Assembly (NCBI GenBank): GCA_046304235.1
Contig: JBKCEW010000188.1
Coordinates: 1 to 54,189, forward strand
Reading direction: 5' to 3'
Length of the DNA stretch: 54,189 nt
DNA from: CANHVK01 sp046304235
GTDB taxonomy: Bacteria > Bacteroidota > Bacteroidia > Flavobacteriales_D > Crocinitomicaceae
Below, piece after piece: positions 7,497 to 15,664 of the stretch (its first letter is position 1; every line of letters starts with the position of its first letter). The position numbers and the translations under genes are program-made. The notes under the pieces were generated by a model, which was not told the origin of the DNA, made no database searches, and saw nothing but the letters and a program-made list of their open reading frames with translations.

Positions 7497-8260
7497 AAGT
7501 TACCATCGTACAAGCAACCCAAGTATGGGAAAACAAGCAAGCAAATTTAGCACATTTTGAAAATTTATTAGCAAACGTAGGAGAAACAGATATTATCGTA
7601 TTACCCGAAATGTTTCATACTGGATATAGTATGAATGCAGAAGCCCTTGCAGAAGAAATGGAAAATTCGTTAGCATTGAATTGGTTACAAAAAATGGCGG
7701 CAGAAAAGAATGTAGCGTTTTATACCTCTTTTATTGCAAGAGATCACGATTATTATTTCAATCGCGGAGTGTTTGTAGAACCAAATGGAAAATATACTCA
7801 TTACGATAAACGTAAACTTTTTACTCTTGCCGGGGAAGAAAAAACGTATAAACCAGGTCACGTAAAAACACGTGTCATTTATAAAGATTGGCGTATTCAA
7901 TTGCAAATTTGTTACGATTTACGTTTCCCTGAAATCAGTCGAAACGGAATGCGCGATTATCAATCATCGAAATACGATGTATTGATTTATGTTGCTAATT
8001 GGCCGGAAAGAAGAAATACCCATTGGAAAAGTTTGTTAACTGCTCGTGCTATTGAAAATCAATGTTATGTAGTAGGAGTAAACCGTGTAGGCGAAGACGG
8101 AAAAGGATTGGTTTACAGTGGAGATAGTGCCGTGATTAATGCATATGGAGAAACAGTTTCTACCGTTAAAGCTCACGAAGAAAGTATTGAAACAATTGTA
8201 TTAAGTGCTGAAAATCTGCATCAAATACGTACACAGCTTGCTTTCTTAAAAGATATTTAA
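7484..8260 (+). CDS. Nitrilase-superfamily amidohydrolase, omega-amidase-like
   Basis: I choose the ATG at 7484 (258 residues, MQDLKVTIVQATQVWENK...), because the usual family N-terminus begins there; a longer reading from 7436 only adds sequence overlapping the aminotransferase. The Glu-Lys-Cys triad is visible: Glu42 in VLPEMFHTGY, Lys109 in HYDKRKLF and Cys143 in QICYDLRFPE. Sequence style matches YafV/Nit2-type omega-amidases, which hydrolyse 2-oxoglutaramate or 2-oxosuccinamate. The 13-bp overlap with the aminotransferase upstream suggests coupled translation and a shared pathway. The start of the next gene overlaps its stop by one base (TAATG). Confidence 0.9.
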   Translation: MQDLKVTIVQATQVWENKQANLAHFENLLANVGETDIIVLPEMFHTGYSMNAEALAEEMENSLALNWLQKMAAEKNVAFYTSFIARDHDYYFNRGVFVEPNGKYTHYDKRKLFTLAGEEKTYKPGHVKTRVIYKDWRIQLQICYDLRFPEISRNGMRDYQSSKYDVLIYVANWPERRNTHWKSLLTARAIENQCYVVGVNRVGEDGKGLVYSGDSAVINAYGETVSTVKAHEESIETIVLSAENLHQIRTQLAFLKDI

Positions 8261-8988
8261 TGAAATATCAACCTTTAGTATCAGTTATCATTCCTACACA
8301 CAACGCCGCTGCTACTTTGCGTGATGCGCTAGAAAGTGTAGTGAATCAATTATACTTAGAGGTTGAAATTATTGTCGTTGATTATCAATCTACTGATGCT
8401 ACCAAAGAAATCGTTTTTTCTTATCCTTCAGTTCGTTTCGTTTCAGAAACCAAAAAAGGGATTTACCAAGCAATGAATAGTGGAATTGCACAAGCAAATG
8501 GAGAATGGATTTACTTTTTAGGTGCGGATGATTTGTTGTATAATAACTTGGTTTTTAATGAATTATTTCAACTAAAAATTCCTGAAATCACAGACCTAAT
8601 CTTGGGTAAAGTAGAAAATGTAGGTGTGCAACATTCATCGGTTCCATCTATTTATCAGAATATATTTTCATCAAGCTTGTATTGGAGAAACACCCTACAT
8701 CACCAAGGGATTTTGTATCACAAACGCATTTTTGAAACCTACCTCTACAATACAAAATACAAGATATTAGCAGATTACGAATTAAACGTACGCTTGTTTC
8801 TTGCCAATACAAAAGCGTATCATAGTCAACTATTTATAGCGAAATCGTTTGCAGGTGGTATTTCCAAGCAATTCACACACGCTTTATATGACGAAGAACT
8901 CGCATTCAAAAACGAACTTTTACCTTTTATACCAAAGGTACTAAACTGGTTGGTGATTAAAGGTAAGAGATGGATGAAGGTTAAATAG
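8260..8988 (+). CDS. Family 2 glycosyltransferase
   Basis: The 242 residues open with the GT-A fold signature PLVSVIIPTHNAAATLRDALESV and a nucleotide-sugar loop (IIVVDYQSTDATKEIV). KKGIYQAMNSGIAQANGEWIYFLGADD contains the DxD-like GADD. The C-terminal half (YHKRIFETYLYNTKYKILADYELNVRLFL) is the pattern seen in WcaA/ colanic-type GT2 enzymes with a second Asp-Tyr-Glu site. It likely adds one sugar to a surface polysaccharide. Start overlaps the nitrilase stop by one base, so it is translationally coupled although functionally unrelated. It converges with a GT4 gene 7 bp away, so two transferases of different fold end tail to tail. Confidence 0.92.
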   Translation: MKYQPLVSVIIPTHNAAATLRDALESVVNQLYLEVEIIVVDYQSTDATKEIVFSYPSVRFVSETKKGIYQAMNSGIAQANGEWIYFLGADDLLYNNLVFNELFQLKIPEITDLILGKVENVGVQHSSVPSIYQNIFSSSLYWRNTLHHQGILYHKRIFETYLYNTKYKILADYELNVRLFLANTKAYHSQLFIAKSFAGGISKQFTHALYDEELAFKNELLPFIPKVLNWLVIKGKRWMKVK

Positions 8989-8995
8989 TATTTCT

Positions 8996-10096
8996 CTATC
9001 CAAAATAAATCTTTTTCAACACTTTTTCTTCATTCTCCCAAGTATAGTTTTGACGTACACGTTGTTGGTTGTGTTGAATGCGTTGGTATAATTCGGTATC
9101 GTTTAAGAGTTTTTCAATTTCACGGGCAATTGTTTCCGGTTGATTATTAGGAATAATGACCCCAATTTCATCTTGTTCGATGATTTTTTTCACCTCAGGT
9201 GTGCCTAAACTAATAAAAGGCAAAGAAGCGTGTATGTAGTCAAAAACCTTATTAGGCAAAGAATATTCAAAACTCTTACCCACGGACGCTTCCAAGGCTA
9301 TTCCAAGGTCTGCTTGATAGGTGTATTGCATCATCTTTTCATAAGGCAACTTTCCGGTGAAATATACTTGTTGGTTTAGATTTAACTCATTGGTCAGTGA
9401 TTTTAATCTTATTTCTAATTCACCATACCCCACTAAAACAAATAGATATGAATCATCTAAAAACTGCATCGCTTGGATGGTTTCCTCCAATCCTCGATTT
9501 GGGTTAAACACTCCTTGATACAAAATCACTTTTCTTCTAGGAAAGAACGTATTCAATTCCAAACTAGGTAAATTTTCAACTGATGAGAAATTCCTAACTA
9601 ACTTAAAATCAACATTATATTTTGTTTTGTACGCATCTGCAATGGGTTGAGAAACGGTATAAGCTTTGGAAACAGCAGGCATACAATTACGCTCTATCCA
9701 TAACCAAAATGCACGTACACGATTTCTCCCTTGCAATCCTACAGATTCCGTAAAATATTCGTGACTATCATACATCAAGGGGATGCGTTTTATTTTTGAT
9801 AAAACGGAACAGGTAAATAGTGTATCTAAATCATTGGAAACGATTACATCCGCTTTCCGAAATAAGGCATAAAACAAAAACCGTAAATTGTATTCTAAAT
9901 AAAACAAAAACGAACGATGAAACCACATATTGAACCTTTTCGTCTCAAATGGAACTTTTAGTTCAAAATCTGACGTGTTTCTTCCTGCAACATGAACCTG
10001 GCAATTGTTTTTGGATAAAAATGAAGCGACTTTGATTACTCTCATATCTGTGAAGATATCAGACGTTACAGCCATTATGATACGTTTTGATTTCAA
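8996..10096 (-). CDS. Family 4 (GT-B) glycosyltransferase
   Basis: A 366-residue GT-B enzyme. The N-terminal domain begins KRIIMAVTSDIFTDMRVIKVA, and the region DVIVSNDLDTLF and SHEYFTE belong to the acceptor side. The C-terminal UDP-sugar domain shows VILYQGVFNPNRGLEETIQA, LVGYGELE, VYFTGKLPYEKM and the E-x7-E motif ALEASVGKSFEYSLPNKVFDY. The family acts in polysaccharide, capsule or LPS synthesis; donor and acceptor cannot be read. It is the last gene of a minus-strand trio after the TPR protein and a lipoprotein, with only 1 bp between its start and the TPR stop. Confidence 0.92.
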   Translation of the reverse strand: MKSKRIIMAVTSDIFTDMRVIKVASFLSKNNCQVHVAGRNTSDFELKVPFETKRFNMWFHRSFLFYLEYNLRFLFYALFRKADVIVSNDLDTLFTCSVLSKIKRIPLMYDSHEYFTESVGLQGRNRVRAFWLWIERNCMPAVSKAYTVSQPIADAYKTKYNVDFKLVRNFSSVENLPSLELNTFFPRRKVILYQGVFNPNRGLEETIQAMQFLDDSYLFVLVGYGELEIRLKSLTNELNLNQQVYFTGKLPYEKMMQYTYQADLGIALEASVGKSFEYSLPNKVFDYIHASLPFISLGTPEVKKIIEQDEIGVIIPNNQPETIAREIEKLLNDTELYQRIQHNQQRVRQNYTWENEEKVLKKIYFG

Positions 10097-10097
10097 T

Positions 10098-11936
10098 TTA
10101 ATTCTCCATTAAATCTTCCGCATCCAACTTATCACCACGAAGGAAACGCAGTCTTTTACGAGCCTCCACTCCATAAAGGCTACCTTTGTATTTAAACAAT
10201 ATTTTTTTGTAGCATTCAATCGATTTTTCTTTGTCGTTTAGGTGATTTTCGTAAATAGAACCTAACTGAAAAAGCGCATCATCTGCTAAGATATCTTCAG
10301 AGTGATTTAACATTAATTTATCAAGTAATGCAACCGCATCTTGCCATTGACCCTGTTGTTGATAGGCTTGCGCTTTACGCAATAGAATTTCATCATTCAA
10401 TCCGTGATATGGAAAAGCCAAAGCGATCGAATCGTACAATTGAAACGCTTGTTTGTATTGGTGTTGCTCCAACAATAAATCGGCACGAGCAAATTGTCGC
10501 ATCGCTATATAATTACTGTCTAGCCCAAAGTTATCTGTAATCAGTAAGGACAATTTTAAAGCGTCATTCGCAATGAGTTTGGAGGTGGATTCTTTTAAAA
10601 TATCCAATTGCGATTGAGCAAATTTGAAATCTCCATCGTAATAAAATATACGTGCGTTTTTAAATTTCGCTTCAAAGCCGATGGTTTCGAACTTATAATC
10701 TTTGTCAATTTGCATATACAAAATCGATGCTTCCCAAATATCATCTTTTAACACGTAAATATCAGCAAGCAACATTTTAATTTCAGCTACTTGTATTCCA
10801 GAAATTCCGGGCAATTTCAATGTGCTTTCTAACAACACAATCGCACTATCAGCATTATTCGCATAAAAAGCTTGAATATGAGCTAATTCTTTAATTAAAT
10901 TAAGTGTACTTCTTGTTTTACCTATACGGGTTAGTGATGAATTATATTCAGTTATCACTTGTGAAATAGCCTCTTGTGTAAAATTTCGTTGTTCTGTAAT
11001 TTCTAAAAATCGCGTATGTAAAATAGATTGTTCTGCTTGAAAATAAAAAGGATATCCTTGTCCTTGTTTAATCAAGTATTCGTAGCCTTTGCGCGCCAAT
11101 GCGTAATCTTTGTTTTGCACAAACAAATTTGACAAATCAAACACTCTAGAACCATCTCCTTTGGTACGTTTATCCATCGCTTGCGCCTGATTTAAAGCGA
11201 GTGCAAACTGACGTTTTTGTGTATAAAACCACATCAACATTTCATCGTATATGATATCTCCTTTTTTACGTTGCACTTTGTCAAGTAATGCATTGCGAAG
11301 GATTTCACCAGAAGGGTTATTATCTTGCGTAAAATCAATATAATTAGCTAATGAAGCTTGAATTTGCTCCATTTGTTCGGGCTTAATTTCTAACAAATCC
11401 AAAAATTCATCAATCATTTTTTCGGTTAGTTTCTGGGAAGCATAATAATCAGCAAATTGTAAATGAAGTGGATAAGCGTCTTTCAATTGTTTGCGGCCTT
11501 GTTCTAACAATTGAAAAGAAAGTGCCGTTTTTCCTTTAGATTTCAGTAATGCATATAATTCCAAAATTCGGATACTCGACGAAGCGTTTTCTTCGATAAG
11601 TTTTTGGTAGATTTTCTGCGCTGATTTCGGTTCTTCGTATGTTTCATAAAAGTCAGCCAACATTACCTTGTAAGGCAATTCATCTGTAAATAAATCTACT
11701 TGTTTTTTGAGTACCTTTTCTGCATCTTTTTCCTTTTTAGTTTTTAGCAAACATTCATAATAGCGTGTAAAAGTAAATTTGCTATTTTCTTTTTGAAACA
11801 CCTTTTGACAATAAGGTAAAGCTTTTTCGAAATCCCCACGTGAAAAATAATATTGCGCCAATTGCTGATCGGTACTCTCCTGCGCTGACAACGAAAGAGA
11901 AAACAACCAAAAGAAAACAACAAGGCGAAATTTCAT
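10098..11936 (-). CDS. Secreted or periplasmic TPR-repeat protein
   Basis: The 612 residues start with a Sec signal peptide (MKFRLVVFFWLFSLSLSAQ). Nearly all the rest is helical repeats: clear TPR-like units begin at about 24 (LAQYYFSRGDFEKALPYCQK), then follow degenerate units, then FAQSQLDIL, YKQAFQLYDSIAL, WQDAVALLDKLM and KSIECYKKILFKY near 420-590. It is probably a protein-protein scaffold in the periplasm or outer-membrane inner face. The last part recalls tetratricopeptide tails of BamD/YbgF-type proteins, but that is weak. Three bp separate it from the upstream lipoprotein gene and one bp from the GT4 gene, so an operon is likely. Specific function unknown. Confidence 0.85.
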   Translation of the reverse strand: MKFRLVVFFWLFSLSLSAQESTDQQLAQYYFSRGDFEKALPYCQKVFQKENSKFTFTRYYECLLKTKKEKDAEKVLKKQVDLFTDELPYKVMLADFYETYEEPKSAQKIYQKLIEENASSSIRILELYALLKSKGKTALSFQLLEQGRKQLKDAYPLHLQFADYYASQKLTEKMIDEFLDLLEIKPEQMEQIQASLANYIDFTQDNNPSGEILRNALLDKVQRKKGDIIYDEMLMWFYTQKRQFALALNQAQAMDKRTKGDGSRVFDLSNLFVQNKDYALARKGYEYLIKQGQGYPFYFQAEQSILHTRFLEITEQRNFTQEAISQVITEYNSSLTRIGKTRSTLNLIKELAHIQAFYANNADSAIVLLESTLKLPGISGIQVAEIKMLLADIYVLKDDIWEASILYMQIDKDYKFETIGFEAKFKNARIFYYDGDFKFAQSQLDILKESTSKLIANDALKLSLLITDNFGLDSNYIAMRQFARADLLLEQHQYKQAFQLYDSIALAFPYHGLNDEILLRKAQAYQQQGQWQDAVALLDKLMLNHSEDILADDALFQLGSIYENHLNDKEKSIECYKKILFKYKGSLYGVEARKRLRFLRGDKLDAEDLMEN

Positions 11937-11939
11937 AAA

Positions 11940-12476
11940 CTAATTTTCAGAAAGCGAAAAAACAAATTTTTCGATTTCAGGTTGAACTTTTTGAAAAGCT
12001 TGTATATTTTCATGTTGTAAATGTTCTAAATCAATAAGTAAATGATGTAGATTTTTTACTTTTTTAGTTTCAAACTTAACAAAGTTTTCATAATTTACTC
12101 TTTCACCATTACCAGATTCAATGTCTCTATACAATTTTCCTACAGAATTTTTAATTTCTTGAGAACCGAATAAAATCTTATTATTATAACTTTCAATGGC
12201 AGAAAGTTGACGGAAAATTTTCCCGTATTCTTCTAATTTTTTTGCCATATCAATATCAATGGTATCATCACCAATATTGTCCTTGATTTTAATATTGGTT
12301 TCTTTCATGGTGTAAATTATTTCTTCGATAGTATCTTTTTTAAGTTGCTCAAATTCAACTTGAATACTATCTACTCGTTTATCTAATGTAGATAATTGAT
12401 CTAAATGCTGTTGTTTTGATAGATCTAAACACGAAGAGAAGATCAATAAACCAATTATAGTAAATACGTATTTCAT
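11940..12476 (-). CDS. Coiled-coil lipoprotein of unknown function
   Basis: The 178 residues begin with a lipoprotein signal peptide ending in FSSC (Cys16). The rest is highly charged and helical, with heptad-like spacing at about 20-60 (LDQLSTLDKRVDSIQVEFEQL) and 90-170. The protein probably forms an extended coiled coil anchored to a membrane by lipid. No catalytic motif is seen and I recognise no family. It is the first gene of a minus-strand operon with the TPR protein and GT4 enzyme, so it may be a partner of the TPR protein. A perfect -7 box lies at 12527-12534. Confidence 0.75.
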   Translation of the reverse strand: MKYVFTIIGLLIFSSCLDLSKQQHLDQLSTLDKRVDSIQVEFEQLKKDTIEEIIYTMKETNIKIKDNIGDDTIDIDMAKKLEEYGKIFRQLSAIESYNNKILFGSQEIKNSVGKLYRDIESGNGERVNYENFVKFETKKVKNLHHLLIDLEHLQHENIQAFQKVQPEIEKFVFSLSEN

Positions 12477-12526
12477 AATGTTTGTTTCTACCTACGAAAA
12501 TACGATTTATGTTTTAACTATTAAAG

Positions 12527-12534
12527 CAAAATTA
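12527..12534 (-). promoter_or_regulatory. Putative -7 element of the lipoprotein-TPR-GT4 operon
   Basis: On the minus strand this reads TAATTTTG, matching TAnnTTTG. It lies 50 bp upstream of the lipoprotein start. No good -33 TTG at the expected distance. Confidence 0.4.
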
Positions 12535-12665
12535 GACCTCTCTATATAATTAGATTAAAAAAATAAGCTTAAAAAATGAAATATTTTTTATTAGTATAAA
12601 ATCAAAAAAGGTTATTAAATGATGGTACTAATGTCTCTTATTAGTATTTCTCGTTTTTTATCTCG

Positions 12666-12673
12666 TATCTTTG
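12666..12673 (+). promoter_or_regulatory. Putative -7 element of the pseudouridine synthase gene
   Basis: TATCTTTG matches TAnnTTTG exactly and lies 23 bp before the ATG at 12697. A weak -33 (TTAG at 12641-12644) is about 21 bp upstream. Confidence 0.5.
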
Positions 12674-12696
12674 TTTAAAATTTAATTCTGCTCGTG

Positions 12697-13572
12697 ATGA
12701 ACACAAAAAAAACAGGAAGAAGTAACGCTTTTTCTAAACCAAATCTGAAACCAAAAACAGACAAAAAACCTACAGAGAATGCGACTCTAAATAAAGACAA
12801 AAAAAAGTTTTTTGCTAACAAAGAAAAAGTTCGCATAGGCGATCCTATGCCTAAATTTAACGAAGATGAGATTCGATTAAATAAATATCTTTCTAACGCA
12901 GGTGTTGCTTCAAGAAGAGAGGCTGATGTTTTAATACAATCTGGAGTTGTAAGTGTGAATGACCAAATAATCCTAGAAATGGGTTATAAAATCAAACCAG
13001 GAGATATCGTTAAATATGATGGTGAAACTATATCCGCTGAAACGAAACGCTATGTCTTACTGAATAAACCTAAAGATTTCATTACTACAATGGATGACCC
13101 ATTAGGTAGAAAAACGGTAATGTCATTAGTTCGTAAAGCTTGTAAAGAACGAATTTATCCTGTTGGAAGATTAGATCGTGAAACTACCGGTCTTTTACTT
13201 TTTACAAATGATGGTGATTTGGCAAAAAAGTTAACACATCCTAGATACAGAGCATCAAAAGTATATCACGTAGAATTAAATAAACCTGTTACTTTTGAAG
13301 ATTTAGATCTTTTACGAACAGGGATTCATTTAGAGGATGGTAAAATAAAATGTGACAAAGCGGAATATGTTTCAAACGGTTCGAGTCGAGAAGTTGGAGT
13401 AGAAATCCATTCTGGAAAAAATAGGATTGTACGACGAATGTTTGAAGCGCTTGGTTATGCTGTAATTAAATTAGATCGTGTCCAATTCTCTGGTTTAACA
13501 AAGAAGGACTTACCTCGTGGATATTTTCGCCATTTAACCGAACAAGAAGTTTCTTTTTTAAAGATGAGTTAA
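12697..13572 (+). CDS. rRNA pseudouridine synthase, RsuA/RluB/RluF family
   Basis: It isomerises a uridine in ribosomal RNA to pseudouridine. The 291-residue protein has a basic, low-complexity, probably disordered N-terminal extension (about 1-50, Lys/Asn-rich). An S4 RNA-binding domain follows (about 58-110; RLNKYLSNAGVASRREADVLI), then the RsuA-type catalytic domain with Asp160 in PVGRLDRETTGLLLF. The C-terminal EVGVEIHSGKNRIVRRMFEALGY is diagnostic. I start at the ATG at 12697; a GTG codon directly before it (12694) is possible but unneeded. The exact target (2605 of 23S, 516 of 16S or other) is not readable. The basic tail may add RNA affinity. A secreted-protein gene follows after 1 bp. 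Confidence 0.93.
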   Translation: MNTKKTGRSNAFSKPNLKPKTDKKPTENATLNKDKKKFFANKEKVRIGDPMPKFNEDEIRLNKYLSNAGVASRREADVLIQSGVVSVNDQIILEMGYKIKPGDIVKYDGETISAETKRYVLLNKPKDFITTMDDPLGRKTVMSLVRKACKERIYPVGRLDRETTGLLLFTNDGDLAKKLTHPRYRASKVYHVELNKPVTFEDLDLLRTGIHLEDGKIKCDKAEYVSNGSSREVGVEIHSGKNRIVRRMFEALGYAVIKLDRVQFSGLTKKDLPRGYFRHLTEQEVSFLKMS

Positions 13573-13573
13573 A

Positions 13574-14248
13574 ATGAAATTCCTTTGTGTTGTTTTTTTA
13601 TGTATTACGTTTATATCGAACGTATTTACTCAAAATACACAAGAGCAAGGCACTTTTTTTCTTGGTGGTGGTCTAGGTAAAAGTTGGTCTTTTTCTCCTA
13701 CAATTAATGCAAATCAGTCTTTTAAACAAAAAATCAGTCTTTTAGATGAATTATTGGCCCCTCAATTATCATCTAAAATTGGATATGTTTTTGCTAATCA
13801 TTTTGCTTTTGAATTGAATGCTGAAAGATTTGACTGGTACTATGATGATTTAAATTCATTTTCCAACAAAATATTATATACAAGATTAGGTGTATTAGGA
13901 ATGGATAAAATTTTCAAAACAAACAAATCTAAATTTGCAATAAGTTGGCTTTTAGGTTTTAGTGGTGGTCCAGTATTTAGTAATAATCGTTGGAATAAAA
14001 GTCTTATTCGTTTTCAAAAAAATGATTTCAATGGATTCGGTGTTACTTCGATGTTGGGATTAAGATTCGAGGTTTATAAAAGGTTCTATTTACTCATAGA
14101 ACAAACAGGTGGGGTTATTTATCAATCAGTTAAAGGTGATAATGTAAGTCTTGATTTAATTCAACCTTATTCACGTACAAGCATTTCTTTTGGTGGTTTT
14201 CTATATGAACGATGGGACGAAAGTTGTAATACTTGCCCTAAATGGTAA
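13574..14248 (+). CDS. Predicted outer-membrane beta-barrel protein
   Basis: The 224 residues start with a signal peptide (MKFLCVVFLCITFISNVFTQ). The rest alternates hydrophobic/polar residues with many Gly, Phe and Tyr in strand-sized blocks (GTFFLGGGLGKSWSF, SSKIGYVFANHFAFELNAERF, FAISWLLGFSGGPVF, VTSMLGLRFEVYKRFYLLIEQ). It has the look of an eight-stranded OmpA/porin-like small barrel, ending in strands TSISFGGFLYER and a short tail with two Cys. Function unknown. It begins 1 bp after the pseudouridine synthase stop and may ride on its transcript, with no functional link visible. Confidence 0.7.
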   Translation: MKFLCVVFLCITFISNVFTQNTQEQGTFFLGGGLGKSWSFSPTINANQSFKQKISLLDELLAPQLSSKIGYVFANHFAFELNAERFDWYYDDLNSFSNKILYTRLGVLGMDKIFKTNKSKFAISWLLGFSGGPVFSNNRWNKSLIRFQKNDFNGFGVTSMLGLRFEVYKRFYLLIEQTGGVIYQSVKGDNVSLDLIQPYSRTSISFGGFLYERWDESCNTCPKW

Positions 14249-14366
14249 TACAATGATTAGTTTATAATTTTTTACTAATTTTAACATGTGTTTGTATAAA
14301 AAAAAACTTGCTATTTGTTTTAGAAAGTTTTAAACTTGTACTCTCAAATTCCTACTGATTGAGTTT

Positions 14367-15167
14367 ATGAAGGGTATTTTATTTTTTACTTTGTTATTAT
14401 TCTTTGTTCAAAACACCTTTGGTGCATTGTCAATAGAGGGTAGTTACCAAGGTAAAAATTTAATTGTTCAAAACCCTGAAGATCCAGATGGTTTCGGTTA
14501 TTGTGCCACAAAAGTTACAGTTAACGGAAATATTATGCCAGGCGGTATAGGTCAAAGTGCATTTGAAATTGATTTTTCTCTTTTTAATGTTAAAATTGGT
14601 CAGCAAGTATTCATTGTGATCGAACACAACTCAGGATGTTCCCCAAAAATATTAAATCCAGAAGTTCTTTTACCTAAAAGTACTTTTAAAATGGTTGATA
14701 TATCTGTTTCAAGTTCTGGTAAATTATCTTGGAAAACAAAAGATGAGGATGGTAAGCTTCCTTTTATTATTGAACAATATAGATGGAATAAGTGGGTAGA
14801 TATTGGTCAAGTTCAAGGTAAAGGTAAAAATGCACCTTTTAATACTTATGAGTTCCAAGTTGTAGCTCATTCAGGTGTGAATACAATTCGTGTTGTTCAA
14901 GTAGACCATACAGGTTCTAAAAGAACTTCTTCAGAAGTGAAGTTCAAATCTAGTTTACCGGATATCAAGAAAACACCTATTAAGGTCAAAACTGAAATTG
15001 TTTTTACTTCAGGCGAACAACCGATAGATACCAAATACGAAATCTACGATGCTTATGGTAATGTCGTAAAAAAAGGTTTTGGATCTTCTGTAAATTGTTC
15101 CAATTTAGTAAAAGGAGCTTACTATATCAACTTCGACAATAAAACAGAGAAGTTCTTCAAGGGTTAA
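14367..15167 (+). CDS. Secreted protein with T9SS-like C-terminal domain
   Basis: The 266 residues begin with a Sec signal peptide (MKGILFFTLLLFFVQNTFG). The middle is beta-rich, with a repeated Ig-like feel (about 20-110 and 110-205). The last 60 residues (YEIYDAYGNVVKKGF ... LVKGAYYINFDNKTEKFFKG) resemble a type IX secretion type A sorting domain, which usually ends with a YxVYDxxGxxV...L..G.Y...v pattern. The usual N-terminal IYPNP motif of that domain is missing, so whether it is truly a T9SS cargo is uncertain. Two Cys (CATK and CSPK) may pair. A -7-like TAAACTTG (14331-14338, one mismatch) precedes the gene. Confidence 0.65.
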   Translation: MKGILFFTLLLFFVQNTFGALSIEGSYQGKNLIVQNPEDPDGFGYCATKVTVNGNIMPGGIGQSAFEIDFSLFNVKIGQQVFIVIEHNSGCSPKILNPEVLLPKSTFKMVDISVSSSGKLSWKTKDEDGKLPFIIEQYRWNKWVDIGQVQGKGKNAPFNTYEFQVVAHSGVNTIRVVQVDHTGSKRTSSEVKFKSSLPDIKKTPIKVKTEIVFTSGEQPIDTKYEIYDAYGNVVKKGFGSSVNCSNLVKGAYYINFDNKTEKFFKG

Positions 15168-15188
15168 TCTCTTACAAATTCTACTTCT

Positions 15189-15590
15189 ATGATTAAAATT
15201 GAACACCTTGGTATTGCTGTTAGCAATATGAGTGAATCGATTAGCCTTTTTGAAAATTTACTCAATACTAAATGCTACAAAACAGAAGGAGTAGAATCTG
15301 AAGGTGTTAGAACGGCTTTTTTTCGAGTGGGAGAAAGTAAAATTGAATTATTGGAAGCAACGAATCCGGATAGTCCTATCGCTAAATTTTTAGCAAAACA
15401 AGGACAAGGTATTCATCACATTGCTTTTGAAGTAGAAAACATAGAAGAAGAATTATCACGTTTGAAAGCACTTGATTTTGTTCTTATTCATGAAATTCCA
15501 AAACGAGGAGCTGACAACAAACGCATCGCTTTCTTGCATCCAAAAACCACTAATGGTGTTTTAATAGAACTTTGTCAAGAAATTAAATAA
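15189..15590 (+). CDS. mce: Methylmalonyl-CoA epimerase
   Basis: It interconverts (2R)- and (2S)-methylmalonyl-CoA in propionate and branched-chain amino acid metabolism, feeding methylmalonyl-CoA mutase. The 133 residues are a single VOC-fold domain of normal family length. The metal ligands are visible: His6 in IEHLGIAV, His76/His77 in GIHHIAFEV and the Glu in VLIELCQ near the C-terminus. PIAKFLAKQGQGIHHIAF is a diagnostic stretch. The start is set by the conserved first strand. It follows the secreted-protein gene by 21 bp. A degenerate inverted repeat (15608-15644) separates it from the convergent HAD gene. Confidence 0.94.
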   Translation: MIKIEHLGIAVSNMSESISLFENLLNTKCYKTEGVESEGVRTAFFRVGESKIELLEATNPDSPIAKFLAKQGQGIHHIAFEVENIEEELSRLKALDFVLIHEIPKRGADNKRIAFLHPKTTNGVLIELCQEIK

Positions 15591-15607
15591 TTGATTTTTA
15601 ACTCTTC

Positions 15608-15644
15608 CCTCCTTGTTTACATTGAGCCTGTCGAAATGAGGAGG
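15608..15644. repeat. Intergenic inverted repeat, family copy A (convergent junction)
   Basis: Outer arms CCTCC (15608-15612) and GGAGG (15640-15644) and inner arms CATT (15620-15623) and AATG (15635-15638) flank a core TGAGCCTGTCGA. The 19-bp core matches copies at 21914-21932 and, in reverse, within 44900-44961 at about 12-13 positions each. It lies between the ends of mce and the HAD gene and could act as a two-way terminator or a REP-like element. Confidence 0.6.
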
Positions 15645-15664
15645 TATTGAGAGAGTTGATAAAT

